From positions 31,443,001 through 31,507,000 of the forward strand of contig NC_091013.1 in NCBI RefSeq assembly GCF_041296385.1: a DNA stretch of 64,000 bases. The letters run 5' to 3'. A model generated the notes under the pieces. The model saw nothing but the letters and a program-made list of their open reading frames with translations, was not told where the DNA came from and did no database searches. The number at the start of each line of letters is the position of its first letter. Position 1 is the first letter of the stretch. Shown one piece after another: positions 36,011-47,831 of this stretch. Both the position numbers and the translations under genes were made by a program. The stretch is from Aphelocoma coerulescens (taxonomy: Eukaryota; Chordata; Aves; Passeriformes; Corvidae).

Positions 36011-37498
36011 TGGTTACTATCTAGGCAGATACCCATGCTGCTTGGATCCAAGAGCAGCAATTCCTCAGGGAATGCAGGAGCTAATTAACTGAGGCAGGTT
36101 GTGGATTTCATAATGTCCAGCAGAGAACTAAGTCATGGAAACATGGAGGAAGTGCTTCCTCTTAAGCATTTTATACATATCCTCTCGAGATATGTGGAAC
36201 TACTTTTGTACAGAGCCCGAGTTGTCAGTGATCGTTGTCACGGAACAGCTGCCCCACTCCAGCAGATTGCTTGTCTCTTTGCATTATATTTGTGTGGTTT
36301 GCCTTCTAGGACATGCTGTATGAAACATGTCTACACAGAAATTTAAGTGACTCAAAAATGTGATGGCTGCAGTGATTTTCATAGGCAATTTTCACCCCTT
36401 GCTGGGATATGGGAGACAGCACACATGGACAGGGTCAGGGTGTCCCAGGGAAGTAGGATACCTGTGTTTTCCCCAAGGGTAAATGCTTTCCCAGGCCTAT
36501 CATATGACTGATGGCACCAGTTCCAACATGCTCAAGTGATGTCTCTGACTGGAAGTCCTTTTAGCTTTGCATAAATGCTTTAACTTAGATTTATGCACCT
36601 GGTGAAGCCATCTTTCTAAAGTATATGCCAGTTTCTTACCCAGTAAATGGAAAGAGCTACTTGGAAGCTCCCTAAAGGGAGGCCGTGTCCACCTAAGTTT
36701 AAGTAGCAGACTCAATTCCAGATTTAGTTTTAAAATTAACGTAATCTATTGGATAAGACAAAAAAAGTAAATACATCTTGGTTTTTGATTTAGCATTAAC
36801 TGGTGTTTTCAGGTTCAATGAACTTGAGTAGTCCAGCACAATGCTGGGCAGGAACTCCATATTTAAAGGTTGGGAGGAACTTAATGTAGAAATCTGCAAA
36901 CCATTATGATGCCCTCATTCTTTTTTTCCCCCCATAATCTGAAATATTATATGCACATACTCCAAGATTTTTATTTCTAGGACAGTGTATCTTCTGCATT
37001 TGAGCTTATATAACAATATAACAAGTGCTGTTTCATGTCTTCTGTAATTTTTTCTTCATCTCATTTTGAGATTTTCAAGTTGTCCTCAGGTGCCTAAATG
37101 CAGTTGCCTAGAGTGTAAAAGCAGCTCATTGTAAAGCATACATATAAAGTAGATTAGATGAATTGCACCCTAAAAGTGTCTGTTTCTTTCCATTGACTAT
37201 TTAGAGCCAGTAGTGACTAGCTCAGCTGTCTACACTTTATGTCTGCAGTAAACTAAGAATAATGGCTGAGCTAGAACAGGAGACAACATTCAGACTGGTT
37301 TCAGTGATGTGGACAAATTAAGGTGCCTCAGACATTAATGGGAGTAGTTAAAGTTTTGTGGACTGCCAAACCTAAAATTATGAACAAGGAACTGAGACTT
37401 CTATCTCCTGTTTCTTTGCTGAAGTCATGAATTCTTTGAATGACCTTAATTAATGTCATAAATGAGGAATCTGGAAAAAAATTATGTCTTATCCTTTT

Positions 37499-37549
37499 TC
37501 AGATGGATTTTTCAGAATTTCTGAAAAAAATCAGATGGATTTTTTTCAG
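37499..37549. repeat. Nested direct and inverted repeat
   Basis: tcagatggattttt...cag occurs at 37499-37515 and again at 37531-37549. Between them tttttcagaa (37508-37517) and ttctgaaaaa (37519-37528) form a perfect inverted repeat with a one-base spacer. Confidence 0.88.
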
Positions 37550-38129
37550 AAAAAAATTTGGGTGTCAAGTATATAGAAAGAGCTACATTTCTAAAGCTAA
37601 AAATTTGGTTTGTTTGTTCTTTGTTCCATTGAATTATCCTGTGAACCTTTAATAAAGCCGGCTTTGGTTAGGCAACCATGAATTCCTACTATGAGGGAGG
37701 ACAAGAGTGGAGAACGGGCAGGAAGGAAGCAGAGAAGCTATCACATGGGACAAAGGATCAATGGCTCCTCAACAGTAACCAGTCCGGAAAAGAAAGATGC
37801 CCCTTTCTGAAACCCACCAGCCCCACATACCAGATGCAATGGCCTTTAAAGCTTTTGCTGTTGTGACTAGTTCACAACCATTAGTTTCTTCCTCCTTTAT
37901 AAGGAGTCACATATACAAAAGAAAAGGGGATTTTACCACTAGACCAACTGTAGATGCTATCTTTACCTTTGCGAATAGGATTCATGGGTTTTGGCTGTCC
38001 TGTGGACTATTATTGACAAAGACTGCAAACTACACTCTCCCTTCCCTCCAGAAAACCCTTTGTATATGTGTGCTGTGCCTAACACATGGGAATGCCCAGT
38101 CCTAATTTGTTAAAGCACTAGCAGCAGTG

Positions 38130-38188
38130 TTAATAGTAGCAATAACATAATAGTAATAATAATCATCATCGTCTTCTTCATCATCATT
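38130..38188 (+). repeat. Imperfect trinucleotide patch (AAT/ATC type)
   Basis: Runs of taatagtagcaataa, then taataataat, then catcatcgtcttcttcatca. The unit changes from AAT to ATC along the tract. Confidence 0.75.
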
Positions 38189-41100
38189 GCTGTTTGTGCC
38201 TTGAACATAACGAGAAAGCACCACATTTGTATGGGGATTGCCCTGAGTGAAGTATTTGATAGCAGGGCCACACGAGCAAGTTACCACAAGGGTAAATTAG
38301 TCCATGGATTTACAATAGGCAGAGTAGCCTGCAGGATGGTGGACAGCTCAGTCCTGCCCCACAGTGGGCTGTGTCCATGCACGTGTTATAGGCTCTCTCA
38401 TGTCTCAGTGAAAGTGGTGTCATACTTCAAGTTTGCCACATATTAACCATGCCTTAGGTCCTTCTTTGTGATAACAAGCATAGACTGACTCCATTACACT
38501 GGCATTGTTTAACAGCCCTTTACCCTAGAAAGTGTTTCTGGATAACGTTTTGCCAAAAGTTTCTTTTTGGATGCATGCCATTTGTGCCTCTGGTTGCACT
38601 TGCAGCCTTGAAGAGATCTGAGATATATAGACATGCTGTGTGGGAGTCATCCCGCCTAAATTTGCACGCTTCTCCTGTAGATACCTACATCTGCTCATCA
38701 CCTCAGCCTCCCCTTTACAGTCTGGGGAGAGGAAAAGACGTTTTTAGGGCCCAGCTCATCTGGCCTATTTCATATGTCTATTTAAAGAGAGAATTTTTCA
38801 CACCCTAGAAGAGTAGTCCACTGACTGGAGAAGGAACTTGTTGACTAGTTAAGATATAGGTGTCGATGTTGTACAGATGAATCCACCCACAATATTTAAG
38901 GAAATGTATCACATCCTCCTGTTTCTCCATGAAGCCTGGCACATGTGTATGTCTGTGGTACGTTGATCCCTGAAAGTATCTTTGTTCTGTTAAGTTTCCT
39001 GGTTTGAGTTTTCATGCCAAATCTATATTTAATTGCAAGTCAGCTGATCACAGACTGCTATTCCTATTACTGGTGCCCATCTGGACAGCACTGGCTTTAC
39101 CCCAGTTGAAAACTACCCAGTTCTCTAAAAGGCCCTAGGGCAGCATATTTCCATGACACCAAAACCAATAGGAAGAGAGCATTTTGGTATCAGAACACTC
39201 TGGATATATATTCATATATATTTCCATCCTTATATGCTGCTGAAAAACTTCCAATTCAAGCAAACCAGCTTTTCTTCCACAAAATGGTGTGTGGAGTGGA
39301 AATTCTAGATTTTCTCCCACAAATAATTACAATTAGGCATGTACAATGGATGGGCAAAAATTTTAAAGTGAATTTTCCCAATCCATTTTTTTACCAGTCC
39401 TGCTGTCTATTCTTAGCTGTCATGATTTGTTCTCTTGCAAGGTACTTTCTTTTTTTTTAATATGATCTCAAAGTACAGTAAATTTCAGTTAGAACAATCA
39501 ACTGAATAAATTACTTCCAAAAATGAACTAGCATCACTCATGTACCCTGACAATCTCAAATATTCCAAAATGGTATCGGGGCCAAAAATTAGTGAGAAAA
39601 GTTTTAAAATTCTGATTTTTTAAATTTGGATTCTTTGAATTTCCCTGATGGGCTGCAGGCATTTTACTTTTATCAGATGCATCTTAAAGGATATTTTTAG
39701 CAGACAGATCTTAGGGTTTTTTTCAGAAGCCACAAAGATTTGAATTTTTATTTAAATAAACCTCAAAAGCGCACCTGAAACTCCTGATAAAACCAGTAGA
39801 GCTGGTAACATTGTTGATCCTTTTTATTAAACTTCGTAGTTGGCAAATAGGTTGGTAGGACTATAGTTATCATGCCTAAATAGCAGACATACCACCTAGG
39901 AAAGTGCCACGCTGCCAGGTTATGACACTGTAGCCCTTAATCACTTCTTTCTGCTGGTTTACTGTGATCCCTTGAAATCCATGAGCCACCATTTTCAAGA
40001 ATTACAAGATACATGAAGAGGCAGAACAGGATGTAACAGATGAATTGAAAGTTTTTTTGAACCTTCAAGCAGCACTCACTCTCACCTATATTTATGAGCA
40101 GAGGTGTATTTTTCCCCATGTGCTTCTGATATATCTCCTTTTCTGAAATACACCTGAACAGTGGAAAGACTTCCATGTATAGTGAACTTTTATTATATAT
40201 CTAGTAAATTCAATATGTGCACAGTGAATGGCACCAAACAAATCTATCTGTATTTTCAACAGCAATAAAAAAAATGCTGTTCATTTTTAGATAAAGAGTT
40301 AAGGGTTGTAAAAATACAGCTTCATCCAAGAGAAATATTGACCATCCATTTTCAAGATTTACAGCTCAGGAAAGAAATTCCTCATGTAAGATATTAGGGA
40401 GCATGCTTTAAAAAACATAAACATAAGGCAGTCCTGCAAGCTTCCCATAGGTTTAGGCTAGTTCAGTAATGAGTAAATTAGGCACTTCATCTAGAAGGAA
40501 TATTTTTATCATATGAATTCCAATGTCTAATTTTTTTGCTTATTTTAGGAGCCTTTGCTCCGTGTAGAGTGAATACAGCCCTCAGTGGGTGATTCTGAAG
40601 GCGCCCTTGGCTGTACAGGAAACCTGTGTTGCCCTCAGGCATCTACTTTAAATAGGAAGTAAGATACTCTTTTAAGTTAGAGACTGTGCATATTCTCTCT
40701 TGAGCAAACTTTCTTCCAGAGCACTGATGGTTTTCATGTTCAACTCATGACACAGTTTTTGATTATTCACATGCAGTAGCTTAGTGAATCAAATTTTGGT
40801 TTCATCTGAGGAAATCAGGAATTTTTTTGCTTTGGCTTCTGTGGGGTTAGGTTATGACTAGCAATCTACTCCATCATTTTATATCTTTTGGGGGGTTTTG
40901 CCTTTCCTCTTCATTTTATTACATTCAAATTACTGATTGCAAGAAGCACTAGAAAAGAGGCACACGTTGTTCTGCAATAACATTGTCTGAGCTGTGGTTA
41001 CATTTGAAATCATGATTATCCCACTTCTTCCCTGTCCAAACACCATTATGTTTTAGATGTGCTCTTATAACTTGATAGTGTTGGGACAGAAATTAAAAGA

Positions 41101-41589
41101 AAAACTAACAGCCACACAATACTTACAAAATGAACCCTTGACAGCACTACCACACAACAAATGTTTGTGGATTATAATGTCAATACCAGGCAGATTACAT
41201 GAAGTGCCTGATTAGCCCTCCAACTCCCCACCACGTGCCACTTTGTATGCTCTTTAAATGCTTGCTGTATTTACTGCAGTGGCACAGGACACAAAATACA
41301 CATCCCTAGCTTTCCTGATAGCTATTCTCCCCTAGCCTCAGCTGTACTCCTGCCTAGTTTTCCTCCCTGCCTATCGCCATTGCATTGTTTTCCTATTTGG
41401 AAACTTGGAAGTGTTTCCCAGTAAAGCCAATGGCAGAAGTCTTGTTGCGAATCACCCTTGGAAATGATCAATCACAGAAGCCCTTCTCCTTCTCAACTCC
41501 AGACCCCATTCTGAAACCAAAAATATCCCCCCTTGAAAGGCATGAGCCCTGTCCTGCCACTCAGGGCCAGTGCCAAGGGGTTGCCATAG

Positions 41590-42780
41590 GTTAGGGAGGC
41601 TCTTGGACCGAAGGAAAATCTCTGTGGTGCCCGGAGGGATGCGGCGTTTCGGTGTCCCTGAGGGACCCTCGGGGCGGGGGCAGCAGGGCCTCGGCACTAA
41701 GCTCGTTGCTGTCTGTTTCCCTTTCAGCCTGAGCCGCCCTCGTCCAACAAGTGGCAGCTGGACAAGTGGCTGAACAAAGTTACCCCTCACAAAGCCCCCA
41801 TCCTAACCCACCACGATGGCCCGGCGCTGGAAGCCCATCCCTACTACGGCCGCGTGAAGGCAGAGCGGCAGGAAGGAGAGAAGACCCCGGCGGAGGGCCC
41901 GGCCGAGCACCGCAGTGGGGAGAGCCGCACGGCCGCCGCCGCCGCCGGAGACGGACCGCGGCCCAGGACCGCCAACAAAGCGCCAGGCAGCAAGGGCAGC
42001 CGGCAGAAGTCACCCCTCGCTGCCGACGGCGGGCCGCCGAGGCGCGCAGCAGGGAAGAAGGCACCGCGGCGGGCCGAGAGGAACTCCGCCGGAGACGGGC
42101 CGCCCTGCCCCAGCGCAGAGGAGCCTCCCCGGAGCCACGGCTTCCCTGAAGGCGCTGCTGGCGAGGCGCCCAGGGCCCGGCCAGCCGGCGGCGGCTGCAG
42201 AGCGGGGCACCGCCGGGAGCCCCGCTCAGTTGCAGCTGGTGAGAAGCGTCGGGCCCGAGGGCCCAGCAAAACGGCGCCCAAGTCCAAGGAGTTCATCGAG
42301 ACCGAGTCTTCATCCTCCTCATCCTCCTCCGACTCAGGCTCTGAGTCGGAGCGGGAGGAGCGCCCGCTGCCCAAGGCGCCAGTGGCAGCCGGGCCTGAGC
42401 CGCGGGGTACCAAGGACGCGGGGACCGGCACCGCCAGCAAACCCCACGGCGGCTGCAGTGCCTTTGGCTCTATTAATGCCAGAACTAGTAGTGAAATAGC
42501 AAAGGAGCTGGAGGAACAGTTTTACACCCTGGTTCCTTTCGGTAGGAATGAGCTCCTGTCTCCTCTGAAAGACAGTGATGAGGTAAAGTCGCTGTGGGTC
42601 AACATTGACTTGGCTCTTTTGTCCAGGATTCCAGAGCGTTTGCCCGAAGAACCGCTGGCCATGAGCGCCGGAGCAAACCAGGCGGCCAGCCTCCCGCAGG
42701 GTAGTAGTGCTGAACCCCCCGCAGAGAAGGGTTTACCGAAATCTAGAAGGAAACGCAAGGTGAGCTGCTGGGGAACCGAT
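41590..42780. promoter_or_regulatory. Intragenic CpG-island-like block
   Basis: CpG dinucleotides are dense through the large exon and about 130 bases upstream (ggggcggggg near 41670, the GCC run near 41931-41947, many cgg and gcg triplets), while both flanking introns are AT-rich and CpG-poor. Seen directly by composition; no exact observed/expected ratio was computed. It may be purely coding-driven or may act as an intragenic CpG island. Confidence 0.6.
41728..42759 (+). CDS. AFF3: AFF3 large central exon (344 codons): NKWQLDKW block, NLS and conserved C-half motif
   Basis: The 1032-nt exon is phase 0 at both ends (ctttcag|CCTGAG ... CGCAAG|gtgagc). Exon residues 7-18 read NKWQLDKWLNKV, the AFF signature. 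Residues 78-90 read RPRTANKAPGSKG. Residues 172-193 hold a basic stretch (KRRARGPSK) followed by KSKEFIETE and eight serines (194-201). Residues 248-303 begin SINARTSSEIAKELEEQF and end LLSRIPE. The exon closes with KSRRKRK (338-344), a basic NLS-like end. The order and wording match recalled vertebrate AFF3; AFF2 differs after WLNKV and lacks the FYTLVPFGRN segment. Role, from family knowledge: nuclear transcription-elongation scaffold. Linkers between the conserved blocks are rich in Ala, Gly, Pro and Arg, including five alanines at 69-73 coded by a short GCC run. The exon is very GC-rich and CpG-dense compared with its flanks, so long shadow frames are open on both strands. Confidence 0.96.
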
Positions 42781-43992
42781 CAGAGGGGGTAGGGGAGCCT
42801 CCTCCAAGTGGGAGGCAAACACCGCTTGCGCCCACATCCGGTGCTCGATGGCAGCGTCTTCTCCAGGCTGGCGTTTCAGAGCTGGGATTTGTCCCTGCTT
42901 TCCACGTAGGGACTGGCCAAACCCCAGGGGAGATGCCATCCCAGGAGGAGATGAAATTCCCGGCCGCGAGGGATCACAGCCCCTTGGAGACAGCGTTGAC
43001 TGCTGGCGTGTGCCTTTGCATGCCTTAGCGAAGGCACTGCCTTTATAGTAGCATAATTTTCTCTCCTGTGGCTTCTCTCAAAACCTGAGCATTTGGAAAT
43101 GATGCTCAGGTCAGCAAAGGAACAACTGTCTGATGTCTTGTCGTAGTCTACACAGTATCACTGCGTATGTGGTAAAAGAAGAGGCAGCATCTTTTTTCCC
43201 TTCAAACTGTCAGCAAGAGGCAAGCCCTTCAGTCCCAGCAGGGAACCCTGGCTTTGTGAGAGATGCATTCGCAGAGACCTGGGACCTAACTGGTCCTGGC
43301 TCACTCACATCCTCGTGGCCCCATTTTCCCTTGGGGCTACAGGTGTAGGAGTAGGACCATAGTTCATTAGCTGCCCCCTTCTCAGCAGCACTGTCACAGT
43401 GGCTGGGCGGGCACAGCCCTCTGCTCACATCCACCCTTCTGCCCTACTTCTCCCACTTTCTGGTGCCAGGGGGAAAGCCCCCTCCATGGCCAAAGCTGTC
43501 CACCAAGCAGGCTTTCTGGTCTGTTTGTACCGATCTGACCCCAAAAGTCATTCTGAACTGGAATCACCTTGTGTTCAATTTCTGGACAGTTTTGCTGTGC
43601 ATCCAGTCATCTGTTGCTTTGTAAACTACTGTATGTGTGCAGATGGATCTGTGTATTTTTGAGGACCATTTATCTAAAGCAGTCTTCCACGTTGTTTTAT
43701 CTTTCTTCATTTTTTCGTTCTTCTTTTTTTAGTATCTGAAAGGTGGCAACCCTGGTTCAAGTGGGGAAGTGGTGGAAACCAAGTTTTATATTGTACCCCT
43801 TTCTTTACATGCTGCCTCTTTAGATTTTATTTTTTAAGACATGGACCAATCATTTCTGATCCATGTTAGATATATACTCAAAGAAAGTACCATCATTTGT
43901 AACAAAATGACAGAAGATACCAGCCCCTGACTTGCTGAAATATTTTTGGATCTTTCAAACCATGAAAAATTATTACTTTTCTCTTCACTTAG
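42760..43992 (+). other. AFF3: AFF3 intron (1.2 kb)
   Basis: This phase-0 GT-AG intron is GC-rich at its 5' end and T-rich before the acceptor. I see no repeat or additional exon that I can support. Confidence 0.88.
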
Positions 43993-44117
43993 TGTGAGAA
44001 TGAGGAAGAGTGCAGAGACATCAAGAAGACTCACTTAGAGCGAGAGAGCTCTTCACGATTAGCTGCCTCTGCCCAAAGCATCACAACAGCAAATCACTGC
44101 AATATGAATGAAAATAG
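43993..44117 (+). CDS. AFF3: AFF3 coding exon 3 of 6 in window (linker after NLS)
   Basis: This 125-nt exon encodes 41 codons and two bases of a split codon. It starts CENEEECRDIKK and continues ERESSSRLAAS to NHCNMNEN. It follows the KSRRKRK end of the large exon, giving KRKCENE, which parallels the recalled mammalian AFF3 order KRKCDNED...IKK...SRLA...NHCN. The acceptor is ctcttcacttag| behind a T-rich tract, and the donor is AATAG|gtaagc. The final AG joins C of the next exon to make a serine codon. The segment is acidic then basic, probably disordered, with no catalytic or membrane features. The 1.2-kb intron upstream and 3.5-kb intron downstream hold no other coding signal I could support. 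Confidence 0.93.
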
Positions 44118-44846
44118 GTAAGCTTTTTCCTTCTTAGTTACCTGAATCATACAACTAGTTCCAGTTCATTGCCAGGTGTTATTTTTTCCTTTAGTAGGAT
44201 TTATTTTTTAATTATCGCATTTTATGTTGAAAAATTACCCACTGCATTCTCTGTTCTTCTGGTTTAATGATCAAATTAGTAGCTCCTGACACATTCACAT
44301 ATGTGCATTTTTGTCCTATTGTACAAAGAAGTTGTGAGCTCAAATGTGAGGCTCATGGCAGTACAATTGTCCAAGACATTCCCTAACACTGTGTTTTAGG
44401 CACCAATTCACATATACAACCATCTTATAATCCTTTCATATAGTGTTACAAGTTTCAAGCTTTAAGTTTGACTATATAAATAGATGTATCAGGTCTGTGG
44501 AAAAGATTGAAAAAAATATTCATAACAGTGCCTGCAATACTCAGTTCCAGAATATAGTTGAGATCCAATATTTTTGAGATTACAAGCATTCCATTCTGTG
44601 TAATTAGTAAGTGTTCTAGGACAAGGAACTTAGACTTTTTAAAAAGTGAGATTTTCAAAGGATATAGGGCATGAAACAAAAGATGAATATTAAGCATTTG
44701 CTGGCATGGTTTATGCACACAGAGCCCTATCAATGTCAGAGCAATCACACTTGAGCTTCTCTGGGGGCTTCCAGCAGTCAAACTTAGACATGCACCTTTT
44801 CAAAGAGTTCAGCTGCCTGCTGCTTGGTACATGCTGGTCATCAGTA

Positions 44847-44873
44847 TTTTTTTTTTTTTTTTTTTTTTTTTTT
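44847..44873 (+). repeat. Poly(T) tract (27 T)
   Basis: Homopolymer read directly in the AFF3 intron. It could be the tail of a minus-strand retroposed sequence, but none was recognised downstream. Confidence 0.93.
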
Positions 44874-45607
44874 CTGGTAGTATTAGGGTACTTCTTGGGA
44901 TGAAACTGCTATAAACAAAGAAAATATTTGTATTTATTCTACTAGGCTTTTCTGTTGTACGCATCTTTGATGAGATTGAGCAATTCTTGTTATTAATACT
45001 GGAAAAAATCACAGAAAAAAATATATAGAGTGTTTATTCAAAAATATGCATTAAATTTCTTTGTCTTGACATGTCACATACGTTTCATAAAGTGAAAACA
45101 ATGCCCAGAACAGTTCCTTTCTTGTGGGTGGTTGCATGCAGACGTGCCATTCCTGTCACCGCCATGCCATATGTTTTATGTTGCACTAATTTTCAGAGAG
45201 TGGCATGGCTGTCTTAGCTTGCTGTGTCACAGGGTTAATTCTGTGCTTCCTGGAAGCAAGACAGTAATTTGTGTTTTTCTTGACATTATATTCAGTATTT
45301 CCGGTTGCAACTGTATATTAGAGAAACAGAGAATTTCTGAAATGTACATTTGCCTCCTAATTCTTTCCTGGTTTGCTCTGCTTTCAACATGTTTCTGTGG
45401 TTTGTGCTAGTGTAGGACATGATATCAAATGCTGATATTCCCACAGCTGAGGAAGGGCTACTGAGGCTGTAGCTAGATATCGTGACCTCCTGGTCCTCTT
45501 GCAACCAGTATCTGCTCATGCTGGCACATCCCCTCTCCAGTTATACCACCATAGATGCCTCTGAGGGGTTCCTGTAAATATACTCAAGAAACTTGTTTAA
45601 AACCAGA

Positions 45608-45790
45608 ACTCTTTATTTTTTGCCTTTTCCTTTTCATTTTCCATCTTCTTTTTTCTTCTTTTGCTTTTCCTTTCTCTTTTCCTTTCCTTTTTTCTTTTTC
45701 TCCTCCTTTCTCCTTCTCTTTTTATTTCCTTTTTCTTTTTGCATTTTATCTTTCTATTTTTTTTCTCTGTTTTTTTCCTTCTTTTATTTT
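45608..45790 (+). repeat. Long pyrimidine tract (about 180 bases)
   Basis: T/C-rich with only scattered purines, mixed tttcc, ttctt and ttttct blocks. The long open frames here (45555-45866 + and its minus shadow) are Phe/Ser- or Lys/Arg-rich low complexity, not genes. Confidence 0.88.
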
Positions 45791-47629
45791 GTTGGGGTTT
45801 TTCTGGCAGAGTAGTATAATTCATCTCCCAGTAAAGCCACCCAGACAGTTTTGGCAGCTCAGCTGAGGGCTGATAGCAATGAGAGGAGCAAAACCACCTT
45901 CAGCCATGAGCATTTTCTATTTTGGAATTACAGTCTGAGATGCAGACTAGGTAAGGTCGTGTTTGACAAGAAAGGCTGCAGGCTCAGAGATACCCCAGGT
46001 CTCTTGCGCCTGTGTCAGATCCACAGTCTGCCCATTCCCAGCGCACGACAGCTCTGAGACTCTCCTCTGCTGCAAGTTGTCCTGCATGGCTTCCCAGTAT
46101 AAGATGTGCTGCTGCACTTTGACTGCTCACAGTGTGTTCAGGTGGGCCCTACTCAATATCCAAAGGCCATGTAGGACGTGTGCAGCACAAGTAGAAATTT
46201 CAGCTACTCCTCACAAGCTCAGGGCCAAGCTTTTGAGGCTTAGGTATACTTCCAAAGAGCTGTGGCTTCCCTTGGATGCTTTAGGCCTACACTTCAACAG
46301 TGATGTATAAACATGGGTAGCCAAGGCATGGGTATATGTTTGAAAAGAGGAAAAGAAATGACAACATCAGCCTGCACATTCAACATAGTGCGAAAGATCT
46401 TTTTTTTCTTAGGGCGAGAAGAAGGGCACAGTTGTCCATCTTACACACTCTGAGTCTTGCTTTTGTAAACACCATTGGTCATTAAAGCAAAACAGTTGAC
46501 CTGGTGTTTTAAAGGTACTACGCCGTGTGAAACAGTAAACGTTCTGAATTACGATTCGTGGCTTCTTTTACGGCTACTTTTTAAAGACTTGCCAGATAAA
46601 TGGACAAATGTATGATAAGAGCACATTTAATTAGCTCTGTTCCCTGAAATTATGTGCAGAAATGAAGTATAGTTTTTACTGTATTCTTTTTTGCGATTCC
46701 ATTAAGTGTATATTGTCTGATACAGTAACTATAAAGAAGTGAGAATTGTCCATAAAAAGTAATAGGCTGAATAAAGGGGAATGTGACAAGGAAAGGTATA
46801 GTGTTAAAATTGTCTTTCTGACCTTAATCGCAGTTTTAGTCTTAATGCCAACTGTCTTCTTAAAAAAACTTGCATTTTTTGTGTGTTGCTTGAAGATTTT
46901 CAGCTAAATATTTTCTTCAAATTAGTGCATCTGAAGTTTATTTCTGGACATATTTATATGGTATGTCTGACTTCTCATCCAAAATTTCTCCCAAATAAAT
47001 GAAAGCTGAAAATACTGTCCGTGTTACAGCTTTCTGCTTTAGAAGACAGAGCAGCTCACATTTCTCTGTGTCTACTGTTTGCATATGTTTCCTTTTGTCT
47101 GCATTATCAGCCTATCTTTCTTTGTCTTCAAAGTCTGTGTTAGATTAGTATAAACACTGCTACCAAAGGCTGGGCATTGAGCACAAAGACAAGCCAGTCA
47201 TCTTTAAATACATTTACTGTTTTAGTTCACATATGGTTTTATTGCCATGGCTTATAAATTGTCACCTGTAATGGTGAAATAGGGCTCCATAACCTGAACT
47301 TACACTTCAGAGCCTAATCTTCATCTCCAGCTATCCCTTAAGAAATGGTGAGCAAGTAGCCATTTATCTCTGTATTTTTTTTTTCAAGTACTCTGATACA
47401 GACTTTATATTAACTTCAGAATGACAATTTGCCTTGAAGGGAAAGAGAAGAAACACGATACAAATTTGTAAATGAACTCCTGGTCCCCATACTGTAAGCT
47501 CTTTTCCAGATACCAATAGACTTTATCCTGCCAGCAGGTTTTAAATTCAAAGTTTTGGTAATATATAAAACATTTACCTTTCTCAAAGCCAGCTTTGTGA
47601 CACTCCATTACTGTAATTTCCATTTCCAG

Positions 47630-47831
47630 CTTGGCAATACCAATAAATAAAAATGAGAAAATGCTTCGGTCACCCGTCTCTCCCCTCTCTGATGCATCAA
47701 AACACAAATATTCCAACGATGATTTAACTTCCTCCAGCAGACCTAATGGCAGCAGTCTATTACCTTCCATCTCCTCCAGCAAAAAACATAAGGGTGAAAT
47801 CCAGTCTCAGCCACATCCCGGAGATTTCAAT
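47630..47831 (+). CDS. AFF3: AFF3 coding exon 4 of 6 in window (KNEKMLRSP segment)
   Basis: This 202-nt exon starts with C completing a Ser codon, then 67 codons beginning [15 protein letters not shown]. It continues through [16 protein letters not shown] and [12 protein letters not shown] and ends at GDFN. This is a close match to the recalled AFF3 segment [31 protein letters not shown], which is not present in AFF2 and is the strongest paralogue-specific evidence for AFF3. The acceptor is catttccag| and the donor is TTCAAT|gtaagt, a near-consensus site. The exon ends in phase 0. Its content is Ser/Lys/Pro-rich, consistent with a disordered, phosphorylatable linker between the NLS region and the C-terminal homology domain. 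Function beyond linker is not evident from sequence. Confidence 0.95.

Larger units (their letters stand above)
34558..41727 (+). other. AFF3: AFF3 intron (7.2 kb)
   Basis: This phase-0 GT-AG intron lies between the serine-rich exon and the large exon. It contains a candidate DNA-transposon MITE (34930-35190), a pyrimidine-rich then purine-rich stretch (about 35690-36010), a nested direct and inverted repeat (37499-37549), and a trinucleotide-rich patch (38130-38188). No other coding signal was seen. The last 150 bases become GC-rich as the next exon approaches. Confidence 0.85.
44118..47629 (+). other. AFF3: AFF3 intron (3.5 kb)
   Basis: This phase-2 intron starts gtaagc and ends ccag. It holds a 27-base poly(T) at 44847-44873 and a pyrimidine tract of about 180 bases at 45608-45790. 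No coding signal is supported. Confidence 0.88.

Noticed and set aside
41844..42440. 198-codon minus-strand open frame across the large AFF3 exon
   Set aside because: It is the antisense shadow of a GC-rich exon where stop codons are rare; the + frame has conserved AFF3 motifs. Another + frame (41915-42499) is open for the same reason.
43733..43796. Possible cryptic exon after ttcttttttag in the 1.2-kb intron
   Set aside because: No good donor follows and no AFF3-like coding is seen.
45555..45866. Phe/Ser-rich 103-codon frame and its Lys/Arg-rich antisense
   Set aside because: Low-complexity translation of the pyrimidine tract.
46413..46513. Possible extra AFF3 exon behind a strong acceptor (tttttttcttag) ending at aaag|gtacta
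   Set aside because: The frame needed to continue from the previous exon could not be kept: an in-frame stop (TAA in the cattaaagc segment) appears in the frame tested, and the adjoining exons already join in frame without it.
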